From Paragorgia papillata (lineage: Eukaryota > Cnidaria > Anthozoa > Scleralcyonacea > Coralliidae): a stretch of 64,000 bases of DNA. Position numbers and translations under genes: made by a program. The notes beneath the pieces were generated by a model that did not search any database, was not told the origin of the DNA, and saw nothing but the letters and a program-made list of their open reading frames with translations. Every line of letters begins with the position of its first letter. The stretch's first letter is position 1. The DNA lies in assembly GCA_035771165.1 (NCBI GenBank), contig JAWNZC010000112.1, positions 128,501-192,500 on the forward strand, written 5' to 3'. Positions 54,901 to 62,491 of the stretch are shown piece after piece.

Positions 54901-55291
54901 AGGGAATCTTTGTAAGTGTTGATACAATGTCAAAAAAGGGTAAATTGTCTAGTCTTAAATCATTCATATTTTTTTTAATGTGGGAAAAATGATTCATGTT
55001 TGAAATTGACAATTGACAAAATGACAATTCAGATTCCTGTGATAATAATACATAAGAGCTGCATATAAAGAAAACATTTGTCACACAGTTTAACGCAACA
55101 ATTTTGTTGATTATGTACTTATCTGCAGACATCAGTGCCTGGTATTTTGTCAGGAATTCCTGATTCAAACTGCCGAAAGAATTATGATATTCTCTCCAGT
55201 TGCTGCACACTTGAAATATGAATAGCTGGACTATCGCCATCCTTTCGCAAGAAGATTTTGCCATACCGAGTCCATAAGTAGCGATATCCAT
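51929..55291 (-). CDS. LINE ORF2: AP-endonuclease and reverse transcriptase
   Basis: Open over about 1,120 codons; the likely start is an internal ATG, since the frame overlaps ORF1 by about 110 bp. Endonuclease landmarks: LHCNIRSLAANIDKL, IGLSETKIK, IILGDFNINLL and LSDLSDHLPNF. Reverse transcriptase: LARVIPVFKKGSQTCMNNYR, PISLLSIFDRILEKL, NQFGFRSKHSTIQAV, GIFLDLSKAFDTVNHDIL, GVPQGSVLGPLLFLLYINDF and FHIFADDSNLFF with the catalytic ADD. LGIYVDSHLNWKTHI and the thumb region follow. No break is seen. The protein would nick target DNA and prime reverse transcription from it. Confidence 0.93.
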   Translation of the reverse strand: MDIATYGLGMAKSSCERMAIVQLFIFQVCSNWREYHNSFGSLNQEFLTKYQALMSADKYIINKIVALNCVTNVFFICSSYVLLSQESELSFCQLSISNMNHFSHIKKNMNDLRLDNLPFFDIVSTLTKIPCLKDADIDQQLPDQTNFNYYSTSDFQNNLEIQNLFKNNSFSTLHCNIRSLAANIDKLSLLLDELKYTFSLIGLSETKIKLEDDCLVNVDLCGYKFLSQPTLTNAGGVGLFVKDDLNFVVRDDLSISKKEFEALWVDIETYGQKITCAVLYRHRTANLEIFTNYLYSTLDKIHNENKCCIILGDFNINLLNYETHPPTESFVNTVSSYFLHPQILQPTRITDHTATLIDNIFINSIDHHTISGNLLSDLSDHLPNFLIMSKRCKINNKTKIYKRDYSNFDESALINEVGMINWDVILPQSDYDANAIFDSFYSKVSEVIDKHVPLKKLTKKEIKFNSKPWITSALKVSIQKKNRLFKKYLKSKCPYLCFKYKIYRNKLNKLLIESKKKYYQNYFRDNSFNLKKIWTGIKEIINLNSRGTRGIPLKLIKDNLEIKDTKEIANTFNEYFSSIGVRIASSIASVSKSPLDYMNVSYQESFFLSPVTAEEVEFEISRLNISKSTGPYSIPTKLLKSLYTCLSKPLEILYNCSFSTGIVPDKLKLARVIPVFKKGSQTCMNNYRPISLLSIFDRILEKLMYKRLICYIEKKKILFENQFGFRSKHSTIQAVILITDKIQKAIEDKCYSCGIFLDLSKAFDTVNHDILVQKLECYGIRGIVNDWFKSYLHNRRQFVSIGSIKSDEQFVSCGVPQGSVLGPLLFLLYINDFKNSSDLFDFHIFADDSNLFFARKSLSELEELINTHLSKVYTWLSANKLSLNIEKTNFVIFHSPQRKVTYNPKLFINQVAIKQEKHIKYLGIYVDSHLNWKTHIYNISKKIKRSIGILSKLRYYVTSQVLIQLYYSLIYPFITYGLLVWGNTYASTLKPLILLQKRPVRIITFSKFDEHTSPLFKNLALLKLPDLIFVYNSLFMYEFYSKSLPVTFKNFFMSVKEKHNYNTRLASKNSYYIPLIRTNYGKFSLRFQGPKVWNEIDDSIKTLSKTAFKCKLSTSVITTY

Positions 55292-55949
55292 TATCTTTTT
55301 TAACTTGTAGACAAGATTTAAATAATTCCCTTCTCTTTCTTGTAAGGCTTTCCACCATATAAATCTTGGAGTCGTTAAATCTAGTATAGCCCAAATCTTT
55401 GATGCTGAGGTCTTTCAGTTTAAACCTTGCAAGATACATATTATCTCTTTTATCTCGCTGTGTAAATTTAACAATAATTGCTGGAATTAAGTTAAATTCA
55501 GAGCTTCTGGGATTCTTTCTTGTTTGTACTATTCGATGACTTACAGATATATCATCTTCTTTCAATTCCACTCCAATCTTCGATGCCAAATTTATTATTA
55601 TGGCATTTGTATTTTCACCTGTAACCTGAGGAATGCCTCAAACTTCGAGACATTCTCTTCTGCCATATTGTTCAAGTTCATCTTGGGCGTCTTTTAGAAT
55701 TCTAAGTTCTTCTGTCATATTTGAGAACTCATGTCTCAAATACTTATTTTCATCGTTGAGTTCCTTGTTGTTTGCCTCCAGTTTGGTAACTTTGTTATTT
55801 AATTCTTCATATTTTTCATTGAGGAATGATAAAGAGTGAATAGCTTCATCAACTTTAACATTCAACTCGTCGAACTTCGAGAATAAAGGTTCGAGTTTGC
55901 GGTCAAAAATCTCCTCCAGACTTTTAATTTCAGGTGCAGAACCAGCCAT
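55182..55949 (-). pseudogene. LINE ORF1: coiled-coil RNA-binding protein, one TGA
   Basis: ATG at 55,949. A long coiled coil (FDRKLEPLFSKFDELNVKVD ... NKVTKLEANNKELNDENKYL) ends in EQYGRRECLEV. The TGA at 55,638-55,640 follows, after which the same frame continues through an RRM-like segment (DISVSHRIVQTRKN, AIIVKFTQRDKRDNMYLARF) to 55,182. The layout resembles L1/L2-type ORF1 RNA chaperones. The stop is most simply a CGA-to-TGA mutation in an otherwise complete ORF. Confidence 0.8.
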
Positions 55950-56510
55950 AATATATATTAGTACATAAATATTAGATATAACAAATAAAGGTATCACTTT
56001 AAATCAGAATCGATAGATTTATATCGGAAGATATCAGGAGCATAAAACTTTGCCTCCATCTTGTTATCGACCACGTGACCAACCTTGTATCCAGTTGATG
56101 GAAAACCCTGGCGTAAAGACGAGTCAAAGCAAATGGTAGAAAGTTGGAGAAACCATTCCGAATTAAAGCGTGAATTTAAATCAGACGATAGTGAATTTAT
56201 TCCTAATAATTATTCTATTGAAGAATTGAATGCAGATATTACATCTATGGAAGAAAGTGAAGAATTTAAAACTGATTTGTTTAAAATTAATGAGAAGAGA
56301 AAAATGAATAAAGACAAAGAAGATTGAACTAACAGTTTTTTTTTTAATTAATTAATTAATTTACAGTTCATAATGTGATACAGTGTAAGATTTTTTACAT
56401 ATATTAATAATAAAATGATAAGGAAATGGAAAATTGTTGAATGGAAAGTTGTAAATCAAAATAAAAATTTTTTTTTACAAGATTGTATCCAGTTTCTAAA
56501 AAAAATAAAT

Positions 56511-56640
56511 TATTTGTTTAAAAATTTCACAAGATCTGCTGCATTTCCATTCCATACTAATATGCTGGGTTTGTCAGTCGTTACTACGCATTCAAGACCT
56601 TTAGATTCTATTGTTGTCCACCAGAGGGAACTTTTCTTTT
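56511..56640 (-). CDS. Viral minus-strand coding remnant
   Basis: The minus strand reads SSLWWTTIESKGLECVVTTD and PSILVWNGNAADLVKFLNK, then stop. The composition looks protein-like, but there is no ATG; an upstream T/A homopolymer (56,641-56,652) may hide a frame slip from the neighbouring gene. The plus-strand ORF over the same bases (56,415-56,642) is the poorer candidate. Confidence 0.4.
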
Positions 56641-56652
56641 AAAAAAAAAAAA

Positions 56653-57172
56653 TTAAAGACGTGTAAATCCCCTTTTGTTTTTTTTTATTGCATTAATGTC
56701 AACGTAAAAACGAACAAATTCGCTACGTACTTCGGGGTGAACTTGATAAACAGTAGATAGAAACGCGTCAAGCGTAACCGATGTATCCCATACATCACAC
56801 CACATCAATTTACTCTCGAAGTTATCACTTGTAATTTTTTCTTTTTCTATCTACCTTTTTTGCAGTTTCGTATTTTTCCGTTCGGTTTTTCTTCGATGTT
56901 TCATCCTCATCGGACGGAAAGAATCCCGCGTAATCAATAGTGAAACTGAATTCGCCTGCTTTATCTTTTGGCCAAGTACGCATATATTTCACTAACGCAT
57001 TGATAAATCCCAGTTTTCCATTATTTAGAGAGAACGGTTCATTTTTTAGTAGTTCCTTATTTTTTTCCAAATAACCTTTCCATGCGCTTTCGCTGATCTC
57101 ACGCATCATTACGTTATGTTCTTTATCAGTCATATCAAATCTTACCTCATTTTCGTTAGTTGTTTTAGCCAT
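56653..57172 (-). pseudogene. Viral minus-strand gene, unknown, frame slip in A-rich run
   Basis: The ATG at 57,172 (AAAAATGG context) opens MAKTTNENEVRFDMTDKEHN, WKGYLEKNKELLKNEPFSLN, LVKYMRTWPKDKAGEFSFTI. Near 56,850, in AGAAAAAGAAAAAA, the frame changes. The alternative frame continues ITSDNFESKLMWCDVWDTSV and VYQVHPEVRSEFVRFYVDIN to a stop near 56,653. About 172 residues in all. Family not recognised; one of few genes in this block on the minus strand. Confidence 0.55.
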
Positions 57173-57337
57173 TTTTATTTTTTGGGTACTGATTTTTTAT
57201 TAAACCCTCTCTATATATAGTATATTTTGTTTCCAAATATGGGTATTTTTTATATTTTAAAAAAAAAAAGGTATTAAAAGAGAGAATCTTTTTAAAAAAA
57301 ATTTTAATACACGTTTAATACGCGTGTAAAGGAAAGT

Positions 57338-58213
57338 ATGTTGAAGGAGGAAAAAATAAAAATAAGAAATGCTTTAATTTTAAAAAGTATTTTGATGAAT
57401 GTTTACGCATTACAGAATTTAAATCATGGAGCAATTGGTCTTTTGTATTGGATGTTTGGTTTATTAAATCATTATAAAGGACATTGTATTTACTCTATCG
57501 AAAGGGGAAATAAACAAGGAAATGATGATGATGATGATTGGGTGCCTGAATTATTTTTATACAATGGAGTTGTTTTTGAAAAAGAAGAAGAAGAAGAATG
57601 GTTACACCCTTATATAGTCATACGTGCAGGAACTATGGATTTTCTGTTACCCTATATAATCGGTAAGGGACAATGCGGAATAGTTTATTCTGAACAATCG
57701 GATGAAAGAAAAATTATGTTACAATTTAACTCAGATTATTGTTGTTCTGTATTACCTGTAAATGATAAAATTAAATATTATTTTAGGATTAAACCTTCAA
57801 ATAATACGAAGAATGATGATTTTCATTTAATTGGAAGTATAAATGACGTAACAGATGAAATGCATGCGCCTGTAGCGGAAAAAAAACACTCGCTTTTTTC
57901 CTACATAAATGCAACGTATGGCAATGCATTTTTATCGATATGTTTTTTTATATATTCAATTTCCCCATATCTTTTTTATCATTGTTGGGATTATGATGCG
58001 AATGATATAATGCTATTTGATGATTTAAACGATACTTTTTGGATTAATACTGATTTAATTTATAATTTAGCAGTGATTTTTTCAATGTTTTGCGATAAGC
58101 ATAATCCAAACGGTGTATTAGCAACCGATATTAGCGCTAAATATAATATGGATTTATTTGATATATATATCCGCGATCATTTACAATTCGATCTTAATTT
58201 TGATTTTTTATAG
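57338..58213 (+). CDS. Viral protein of 291 residues, unknown
   Basis: Intact ORF, the longest unbroken one in the block after the minor virion gene. Features: LLYWMFGLLNHYKGHCIY, a DDDDDW run, an EKEEEEEW run, YIVIRAGTMDFLLPYIIGKG and a hydrophobic segment AFLSICFFIYSISPYLFYHC that could span a membrane. No known domain is recognised. It is in the same direction as the downstream structural genes. Confidence 0.65.
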   Translation: MLKEEKIKIRNALILKSILMNVYALQNLNHGAIGLLYWMFGLLNHYKGHCIYSIERGNKQGNDDDDDWVPELFLYNGVVFEKEEEEEWLHPYIVIRAGTMDFLLPYIIGKGQCGIVYSEQSDERKIMLQFNSDYCCSVLPVNDKIKYYFRIKPSNNTKNDDFHLIGSINDVTDEMHAPVAEKKHSLFSYINATYGNAFLSICFFIYSISPYLFYHCWDYDANDIMLFDDLNDTFWINTDLIYNLAVIFSMFCDKHNPNGVLATDISAKYNMDLFDIYIRDHLQFDLNFDFL

Positions 58214-58334
58214 TATAGAAAATGCTTTTGTGTATAGAACAAATGATATATGTAGATTAAAAAATTGTAGACAAGAAGTAAATCATCTAAGAAAATTTAA
58301 TTATACGTTGTCTAAACTAAATAATAAAAAAAAA

Positions 58335-58543
58335 ATGGAAAAAATTCAACAAATAATCCCAATAGCAACATTATGTAATAGTCTGATTGTTCATCAAAAA
58401 ACTATTTTAAGTACGAAAAAAAAAATTGTTTTGTAGAAATAATTAATGAAGAACTAACAGAAATTAGAATTAGATATGTAGACTACGTATATTCGAATAT
58501 AAATGTATTAGCTGAATTAAATTTGAACAGTAACAATCTGTGA
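58335..58543 (+). pseudogene. Viral small protein, A9 frame slip
   Basis: ATG after an A9 run: MEKIQQIIPIATLCNSLIVH, then a slip within the A9 run at about 58,420 and continuation as CFVEIINEELTEIRIRYVDY and VYSNINVLAELNLNSNN to TGA at 58,543. The INEELTEI stretch resembles the NEYLTEIEL core of family C, but the similarity is short. Confidence 0.45.
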
Positions 58544-58560
58544 ATTTGAAAAGAAAAAAA

Positions 58561-58684
58561 AATGAGAATTTTTTTTTATTATATTTTTATGCAATTTCCT
58601 ATTTGTCAACGATTTTTTAAAGAATGTATAAATTTTTTATGTAGAAATAATAATTTTTCCGAAAAATATTTTGTTGATGTGTAA
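58561..58684 (+). CDS. Viral mini-ORF ending inside a palindrome
   Basis: MRIFFYYIFMQFPICQRFFK, ending NNNFSEKYFVDV and TAA. The ATG follows A9. The last 13 codons lie in the left arm of the 57-bp palindrome, so the opposite-strand ORF ending at 58,719 finishes with the same residues. It may be real or a by-product of the inverted repeat. Confidence 0.3.
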
Positions 58685-58760
58685 ATTTTTATAATGATTA
58701 AAGAATCATTATAAAAATTTACACATCAACAAAATATTTTTCGGAAAAATTATTATTTCT
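58643..58760. repeat. Perfect 57-bp inverted repeat with 4-base loop
   Basis: 58,643-58,699 and 58,704-58,760 are exact reverse complements around AAAG. It sits between the small-protein genes and the structural genes of viral block 2. It could be a cruciform, a transcription end signal or a template-switch artefact. Confidence 0.92.
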
Positions 58761-58881
58761 AAAGTTAAAGAACCTTATATGGTCTAAAATAATTTGTTTG
58801 TTTACAAAAAAAAAAGAAATGATATATATGTAAGTTGTTTTTTGGGTAAACTTCACATTCGCTTTGGTTATTCGGTGAAAG

Positions 58882-60013
58882 ATGGAACTGTATTTGAGAG
58901 AATACACGCAATACGAACATTCGTTAGTAAAGTATCCTGATTTATCACAAAAAATCGTAGCATTGAAAAAAAAATGATAAAGCGGTACTAGCTAAAGCCT
59001 ACCCAACCAGTAAGCAATGTTTGAAATTTTTGGTCAACAGCGAGATGGAATTGGATATGGATATCATTCCAGAATTGATTAATGCCCTCAACAACACAAA
59101 CGCAACAAGTGATTGGTCATCTCATACATTTGTGGTTGTTTCTGAATATATGAATTACAAGAAAGATATTATGCGGCTCGTGTTGCGTAATAATGATTTT
59201 GGTTCGGGTGAACTTGTTCTTCAAAAGAAAGCAATTATTCTTCCCGAGGAAGATTTAAAGTTCAATGAAGAAGAAGACGATAATGCTGATATAACCTACA
59301 ACGAATTCACTACGCCGGGACTAGCCAAATGGGAAGATCAATGGGGAAATTTTTCGTTTAAGAAAAACGATAATTTGGGTGAAATTGCAAAACAGTTGGG
59401 GAATTTTTATCATGCTGTGAAAGGAACAACTAAAAAAATAAAAAATAAAACTGAAACAAGTGTGGAAAAGAAGAAGAAGAAGCAGCTAGAAATTGAAACA
59501 TTGAATTCCGCATCCGTTGAGTGTGAGTTAGATTTTAATAAAAATGAAAAAGGGAAAAAAAAAAAAGAAAATCAAAAAAAAATATTTTTTATAGATATCA
59601 ATTTGAAATTTTCTAAAAATTTTGCATTTATATTAGGTTTTTCGGATACAACGATTAATTTTAATCAAAATACAGATCAAAAGAAACTTGATAGTACGCA
59701 ACATACAGTTATTGCAAATTATTTACCCGATATTTCTGATGGATTGGATAAAATATTTGTTTATTGTGAAGAATTAGAAAGAAGTTTTATTGGTGATACG
59801 TCATCAGAATTATTAACTACAATTCCAATTCGTTGGAGTGAGCAAGGAAAGGGAAATGGTGAATTAATCGTTTATTCACCACCCTCAGTTAAAAGAAAAT
59901 TTAAAAAAATGAAAATAAATTCATTGCATATAATATTAAAAGACAGCATGGGAAAAAAAATTCCATTTGATTCAGGAACTGTTAGTATTGAAGGATTAAT
60001 TCATAATGCTTAA
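58882..60013 (+). pseudogene. Polinton minor virion (penton-like) protein, A9 frame slip
   Basis: The ATG at 58,882 reads MELYLREYTQYEHSLVKYPD and LSQKIVALKKK, slips in the A9 run at about 58,966-58,974, then continues YPTSKQCLKFLVNSEMELDM and stays open to 60,013. The C-terminal part has FAFILGFSD, KIFVYCEELERSFIGDTSSE and INSLHIILKDSMGKKIPFDS. This is the terminal pattern I know from the conserved Polinton protein encoded next to the capsid gene. About 376 residues with a Lys-rich insertion in the middle. The assignment is from family memory and synteny. Confidence 0.65.
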
Positions 60014-60510
60014 GGTAAAATTAAAAGAGAGAGGTGGAATTTTATGTATTGAAAAATATGAATTTACGCATTCTTTTTTAAAACCAGAAACGTATAACAA
60101 TAATAATGTGTTATGGAATTTAAATTTTATTGAATGTAAAGGAATAAAAGGAAATTTTCGTTTATTATTTTCAAGAAAAATTGATTTTTCAGGATTTAAA
60201 AAAAATTTAGAAGAAAAACACCAAAAAATTTAAAAATTGTAAATACAAAGGATTCTCATTTAACACGTACAAACAACCCTGACGCTTCTAGCCAATTTTT
60301 TTTATTTGCAAAACGTTTATTATTATTTGTTAATGAAAAAGATTTTTATGGAATGAATAATAATAATAAAAGAAAATTACCTTTTTTTTTATTATCGAAT
60401 TTAAAAGATGCTAAAGAAAAAATTCAGTTTTTTATTGCATACGAAAATGATTACAATTTAAAAAATGAAGAAATCACATTTTATTTAAGTTTATATGAAG
60501 ATGAAAACTG
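60006..60510 (+). pseudogene. Viral protein, unknown, frame slip in A6 run
   Basis: The ATG at 60,006 overlaps the previous stop by 8 bp. It reads ERGGILCIEKYEFTHSFLKP and VLWNLNFIECKGIKGNFRLL. In CCAAAAAATTT near 60,225 the frame slips and continues TNNPDASSQFFLFAKRLLLF and KIQFFIAYENDYNLKNEEIT to TGA at 60,510. About 168 residues. No domain recognised; location among structural genes. Confidence 0.55.
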
Positions 60511-60562
60511 AACATTACGTTTTTTGAATTGGTAAAAGAATGATCTGAATTGTCTGAAAAAA

Positions 60563-60844
60563 ATGGATAAATTAATGGGTGAAAAAACTGGAAAATTAAC
60601 TGGAAAATTAACTGAAAGGGATTATGTTGAATTAATGAATGGTACAAGAAATGGTGGAGAATATCAAGCAGGACATTTTATAATTTCAAAAAGTAGTTTA
60701 ACTAAAGAAGAAATTTTATTGAATGGTCATGTGGGTTTACCAAAAAATATGTCTGAAGATCACGATAAAAAATTAATAAAAACCAAAAAAAGAAAAAGAA
60801 CAAAAACACCTATTGATCCTGCGCTCTTACGTTTAACACGCTAA
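60563..60844 (+). CDS. Viral small basic protein
   Basis: 93 codons, ATG after A7. GEKTGKLTGKLTERDYVELM contains a tandem GKLT. It then has GGEYQAGHFIISKSSLTKEE and a basic tail (KKTKKRKRTKTPIDPALLRL written here from KTKKRKRTKTP onward). The basic end suggests nucleic-acid binding. Unknown family; a possible scaffold or core protein given its place before the capsid gene. Confidence 0.58.
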   Translation: MDKLMGEKTGKLTGKLTERDYVELMNGTRNGGEYQAGHFIISKSSLTKEEILLNGHVGLPKNMSEDHDKKLIKTKKRKRTKTPIDPALLRLTR

Positions 60845-60967
60845 AAAAAGTGTATTTATTTAAAAAACATAATGTTTTGTAATCATTTAAAATAAACGTT
60901 TTTTATAAAAAAATCATTACTTGTTTGTTTCTCGTTGTTGTTTTAACTAAAGAAAAAAACAAAAAAA

Positions 60968-61100
60968 ATGGGGAAAAAAGGAAGAACAAGAAGAATAAGA
61001 ATAATAATAAGAAGAAAAGTACAAAAAGGAGGTGCTTTTGGAGCAGCTTTAGCACTTGGAATGTTTCTTCCTCAGCTATTAAGCACTACAGGAAAAATTT
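60968..61100 (+). CDS. Viral small basic protein with hydrophobic segment (core-protein-like)
   Basis: ATG after A8. A strongly basic start (GKKGRTRRIRIIIRRKVQKG) is followed by GAFGAALALGMFLPQLLSTT and a stop in an A-rich region near 61,100. Basic head plus short hydrophobic tail resembles the small DNA-condensing or minor capsid peptides encoded before capsid genes in adenovirus-like and Polinton genomes. An A-run frame slip could join it to FKRLKKLEIDPSEQEVEQHD downstream. Confidence 0.5.
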
Positions 61101-62456
61101 AAAAAAATTTAAACGTTTAAAAAAATTGGAAATAGATCCTTCAGAACAAGAGGTTGAACAACACGATACATTATTTAGTAAACCGCTAGAATTTTTTAAA
61201 TCAAGCCCATATAATGATCTTTTTTTGGAAAAACGTTTAATTGAAATTTTTTCGAATCCAAAAGATAAATTTTCTGCGGTATATAGTTTCACTCACAATG
61301 GTAATAGTATTGGGTTAATGAGAACAAGTGATGCTGAATTATCAGCGGATGTTAGTATTACTAACGATGCAGGTGTATTATCAACTGCAAACGCAAGACT
61401 TGTTCCTCCCCCTCTTATTTTACGAACATTATGGAAAACAAAAGAATTAATGTTGAATGATTGTTTAGTTACACCTGCTGATAATTTTTCTTATTATGCT
61501 TCATATCTTAAATTTATAATACGCGAATCACCAACGCAATATAAAGATTCCCCAGAGGTAAATTGTTGTTATCTCGATACAGCAGGTAAAATGGAAACCA
61601 TGTTGGGAAACAATGTGGGAATGTTAACCAGACATACACTTTTAAATGCTACTACAGCTCATTTAATTGATATTGTTGACTTACCCTGTTTCAGTCGCGA
61701 TGGCAGTGAACAATTTCTTCCAAGTGCTTTCAAAGTTGAAATAAGATTATCAAGAGCTGATAATCGAGTCGTATGCCAACAAGAAGATCATCAGGTTGAT
61801 TTACCATAAATACCGGTAAAATTGGTTTGGAAAATTTTAAGTTGACAATTCCGTTTTTAAAACCAAAAGATCAATTAACAGACGCGTTAAATACATCGTT
61901 TGTGACAAATCAAAAAGAAGCTAAATATTATTCTACTACATTACGTACAGTAACAGAGACTATTCCGGTTGGTAGAAGAAGCTTAATTGTAAATGATATA
62001 TTTAATGGTAGTTGTCCAGTACGTTTATTTATGATGTTTGTTCGTCAAAATAATTTCAACGGTACAGCTCTATCTAATGCATTTAGATTTCGATTGGAAA
62101 ATATTTCAAATATTAATATTTCAGTAAATAATGTTAGTGTGGAAACTATAAAAAAATTCAATAGAAGCCTACCGATTATTACGTAAAGTGCTTAATAAAA
62201 GATTTTCAGAAATGCCTATAACTTACAACCAATTTATTAACGGTTATGCAATTTTCGGATTCGATCTAACATGAAATAATGATACTCATCTAAAAGTATT
62301 ACCCAATCGACCCAGCGGTGTAGTTAACGCACATATTGAATTTTCACAAAATACAACTGTTGGAGTAATGCTGTTTATTGGTGAATTTCGTAACGAAATA
62401 AAAGTCGGAGTTTCGTCACCAGCTCGTTTATTGTACAATATTTGATGGAGAACTCG
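61101..62456 (+). pseudogene. Polinton-type double-jelly-roll major capsid protein, several breaks
   Basis: The first half (to 61,809) has IEIFSNPKDKFSAVYSFTHN, LVPPPLILRTLWKTKELMLN and DCLVTPADNFSYYASYLKFI, then CYLDTAGKMETMLGNNVGML and FKVEIRLSRADNRVV. A break near 61,797 precedes the second half (61,827-62,186), KLTIPFLKPKD, TIPVGRRSLIVNDIFNGSCP and NFNGTALSNAFRFRL. An A7 slip near 62,153 leads to TYNQFINGYAIFGFDL, and in-frame TGA codons follow at 62,271-62,273 and 62,442-62,444. Order and motifs match the capsid family annotated in animal genomes as F54H12.2-like. Start not certain. Not functional as read. Confidence 0.75.
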
Positions 62457-62491
62457 TCGTCGATTTGATGGAAAAAGAAGAAAATAAAAAC

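Larger units (their letters stand above)
51647..56085 (-). mobile_element. CR1/L2-group LINE, 4.4 kb, nearly intact
   Basis: Minus-strand element with ORF1 (coiled coil plus RNA-binding region), ORF2 (endonuclease plus reverse transcriptase) and a 3' tail of six or so ATTGT units (51,647-51,676), as in CR1/L2-type elements that end in a microsatellite rather than poly-A. It is flanked by TGTA on both sides. A complete ORF2 indicates recent insertion. Confidence 0.88.
51509..56327 (+). pseudogene. Viral zinc-binding protein gene split by a LINE
   Basis: Left part 51,509-51,646: after a T10 run (frame slip, ATG at 51,509 in another frame) it reads NIDHWESWVSHGRRMWEKQQ and CMKCALCGQRHL. Right part 56,090-56,327: PVDGKPWRKDESKQMVESWR and an acidic/basic tail ending at TGA 56,325-56,327. 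Collapsing the 4-bp TGTA duplication (51,643-51,646 and 56,086-56,089) makes the two parts one continuous frame, so the LINE entered an existing gene. CxxCxLC with a nearby His suggests a zinc site. Protein family unknown. Confidence 0.7.
48139..62456. mobile_element. Endogenous Polinton-like virus fragment 2, AT-rich, with LINE insertion
   Basis: About 9.9 kb of viral sequence once the LINE is subtracted, with about 19 short, tightly packed ORFs mostly on the plus strand, and strongly AT-rich compared with flanking DNA. The right end encodes a Polinton-type minor virion protein and a double-jelly-roll capsid protein. The left end holds three interleaved families of small paralogues. Many ORFs begin directly after an A run. 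Frameshifts lie mostly in homopolymers. Polymerase B, integrase, ATPase and protease genes are not in the window; they may lie beyond the GAA tract. The capsid is of a different lineage from the one in block 1. Confidence 0.75.

Noticed and set aside
56415..56642. 75-codon plus-strand ORF in viral block 2
   Set aside because: The opposite strand has the more protein-like reading (Trp-rich, ending LVKFLNK), so the plus ORF is probably a shadow.
62271..62444. Possibility that TGA encodes Trp in viral block 2 (two TGA codons in the capsid end)
   Set aside because: TGA is used as a normal stop in neighbouring ORFs (50,045-50,047, 50,292-50,294, 56,325-56,327, 60,508-60,510), and TGG is used for Trp throughout the block.
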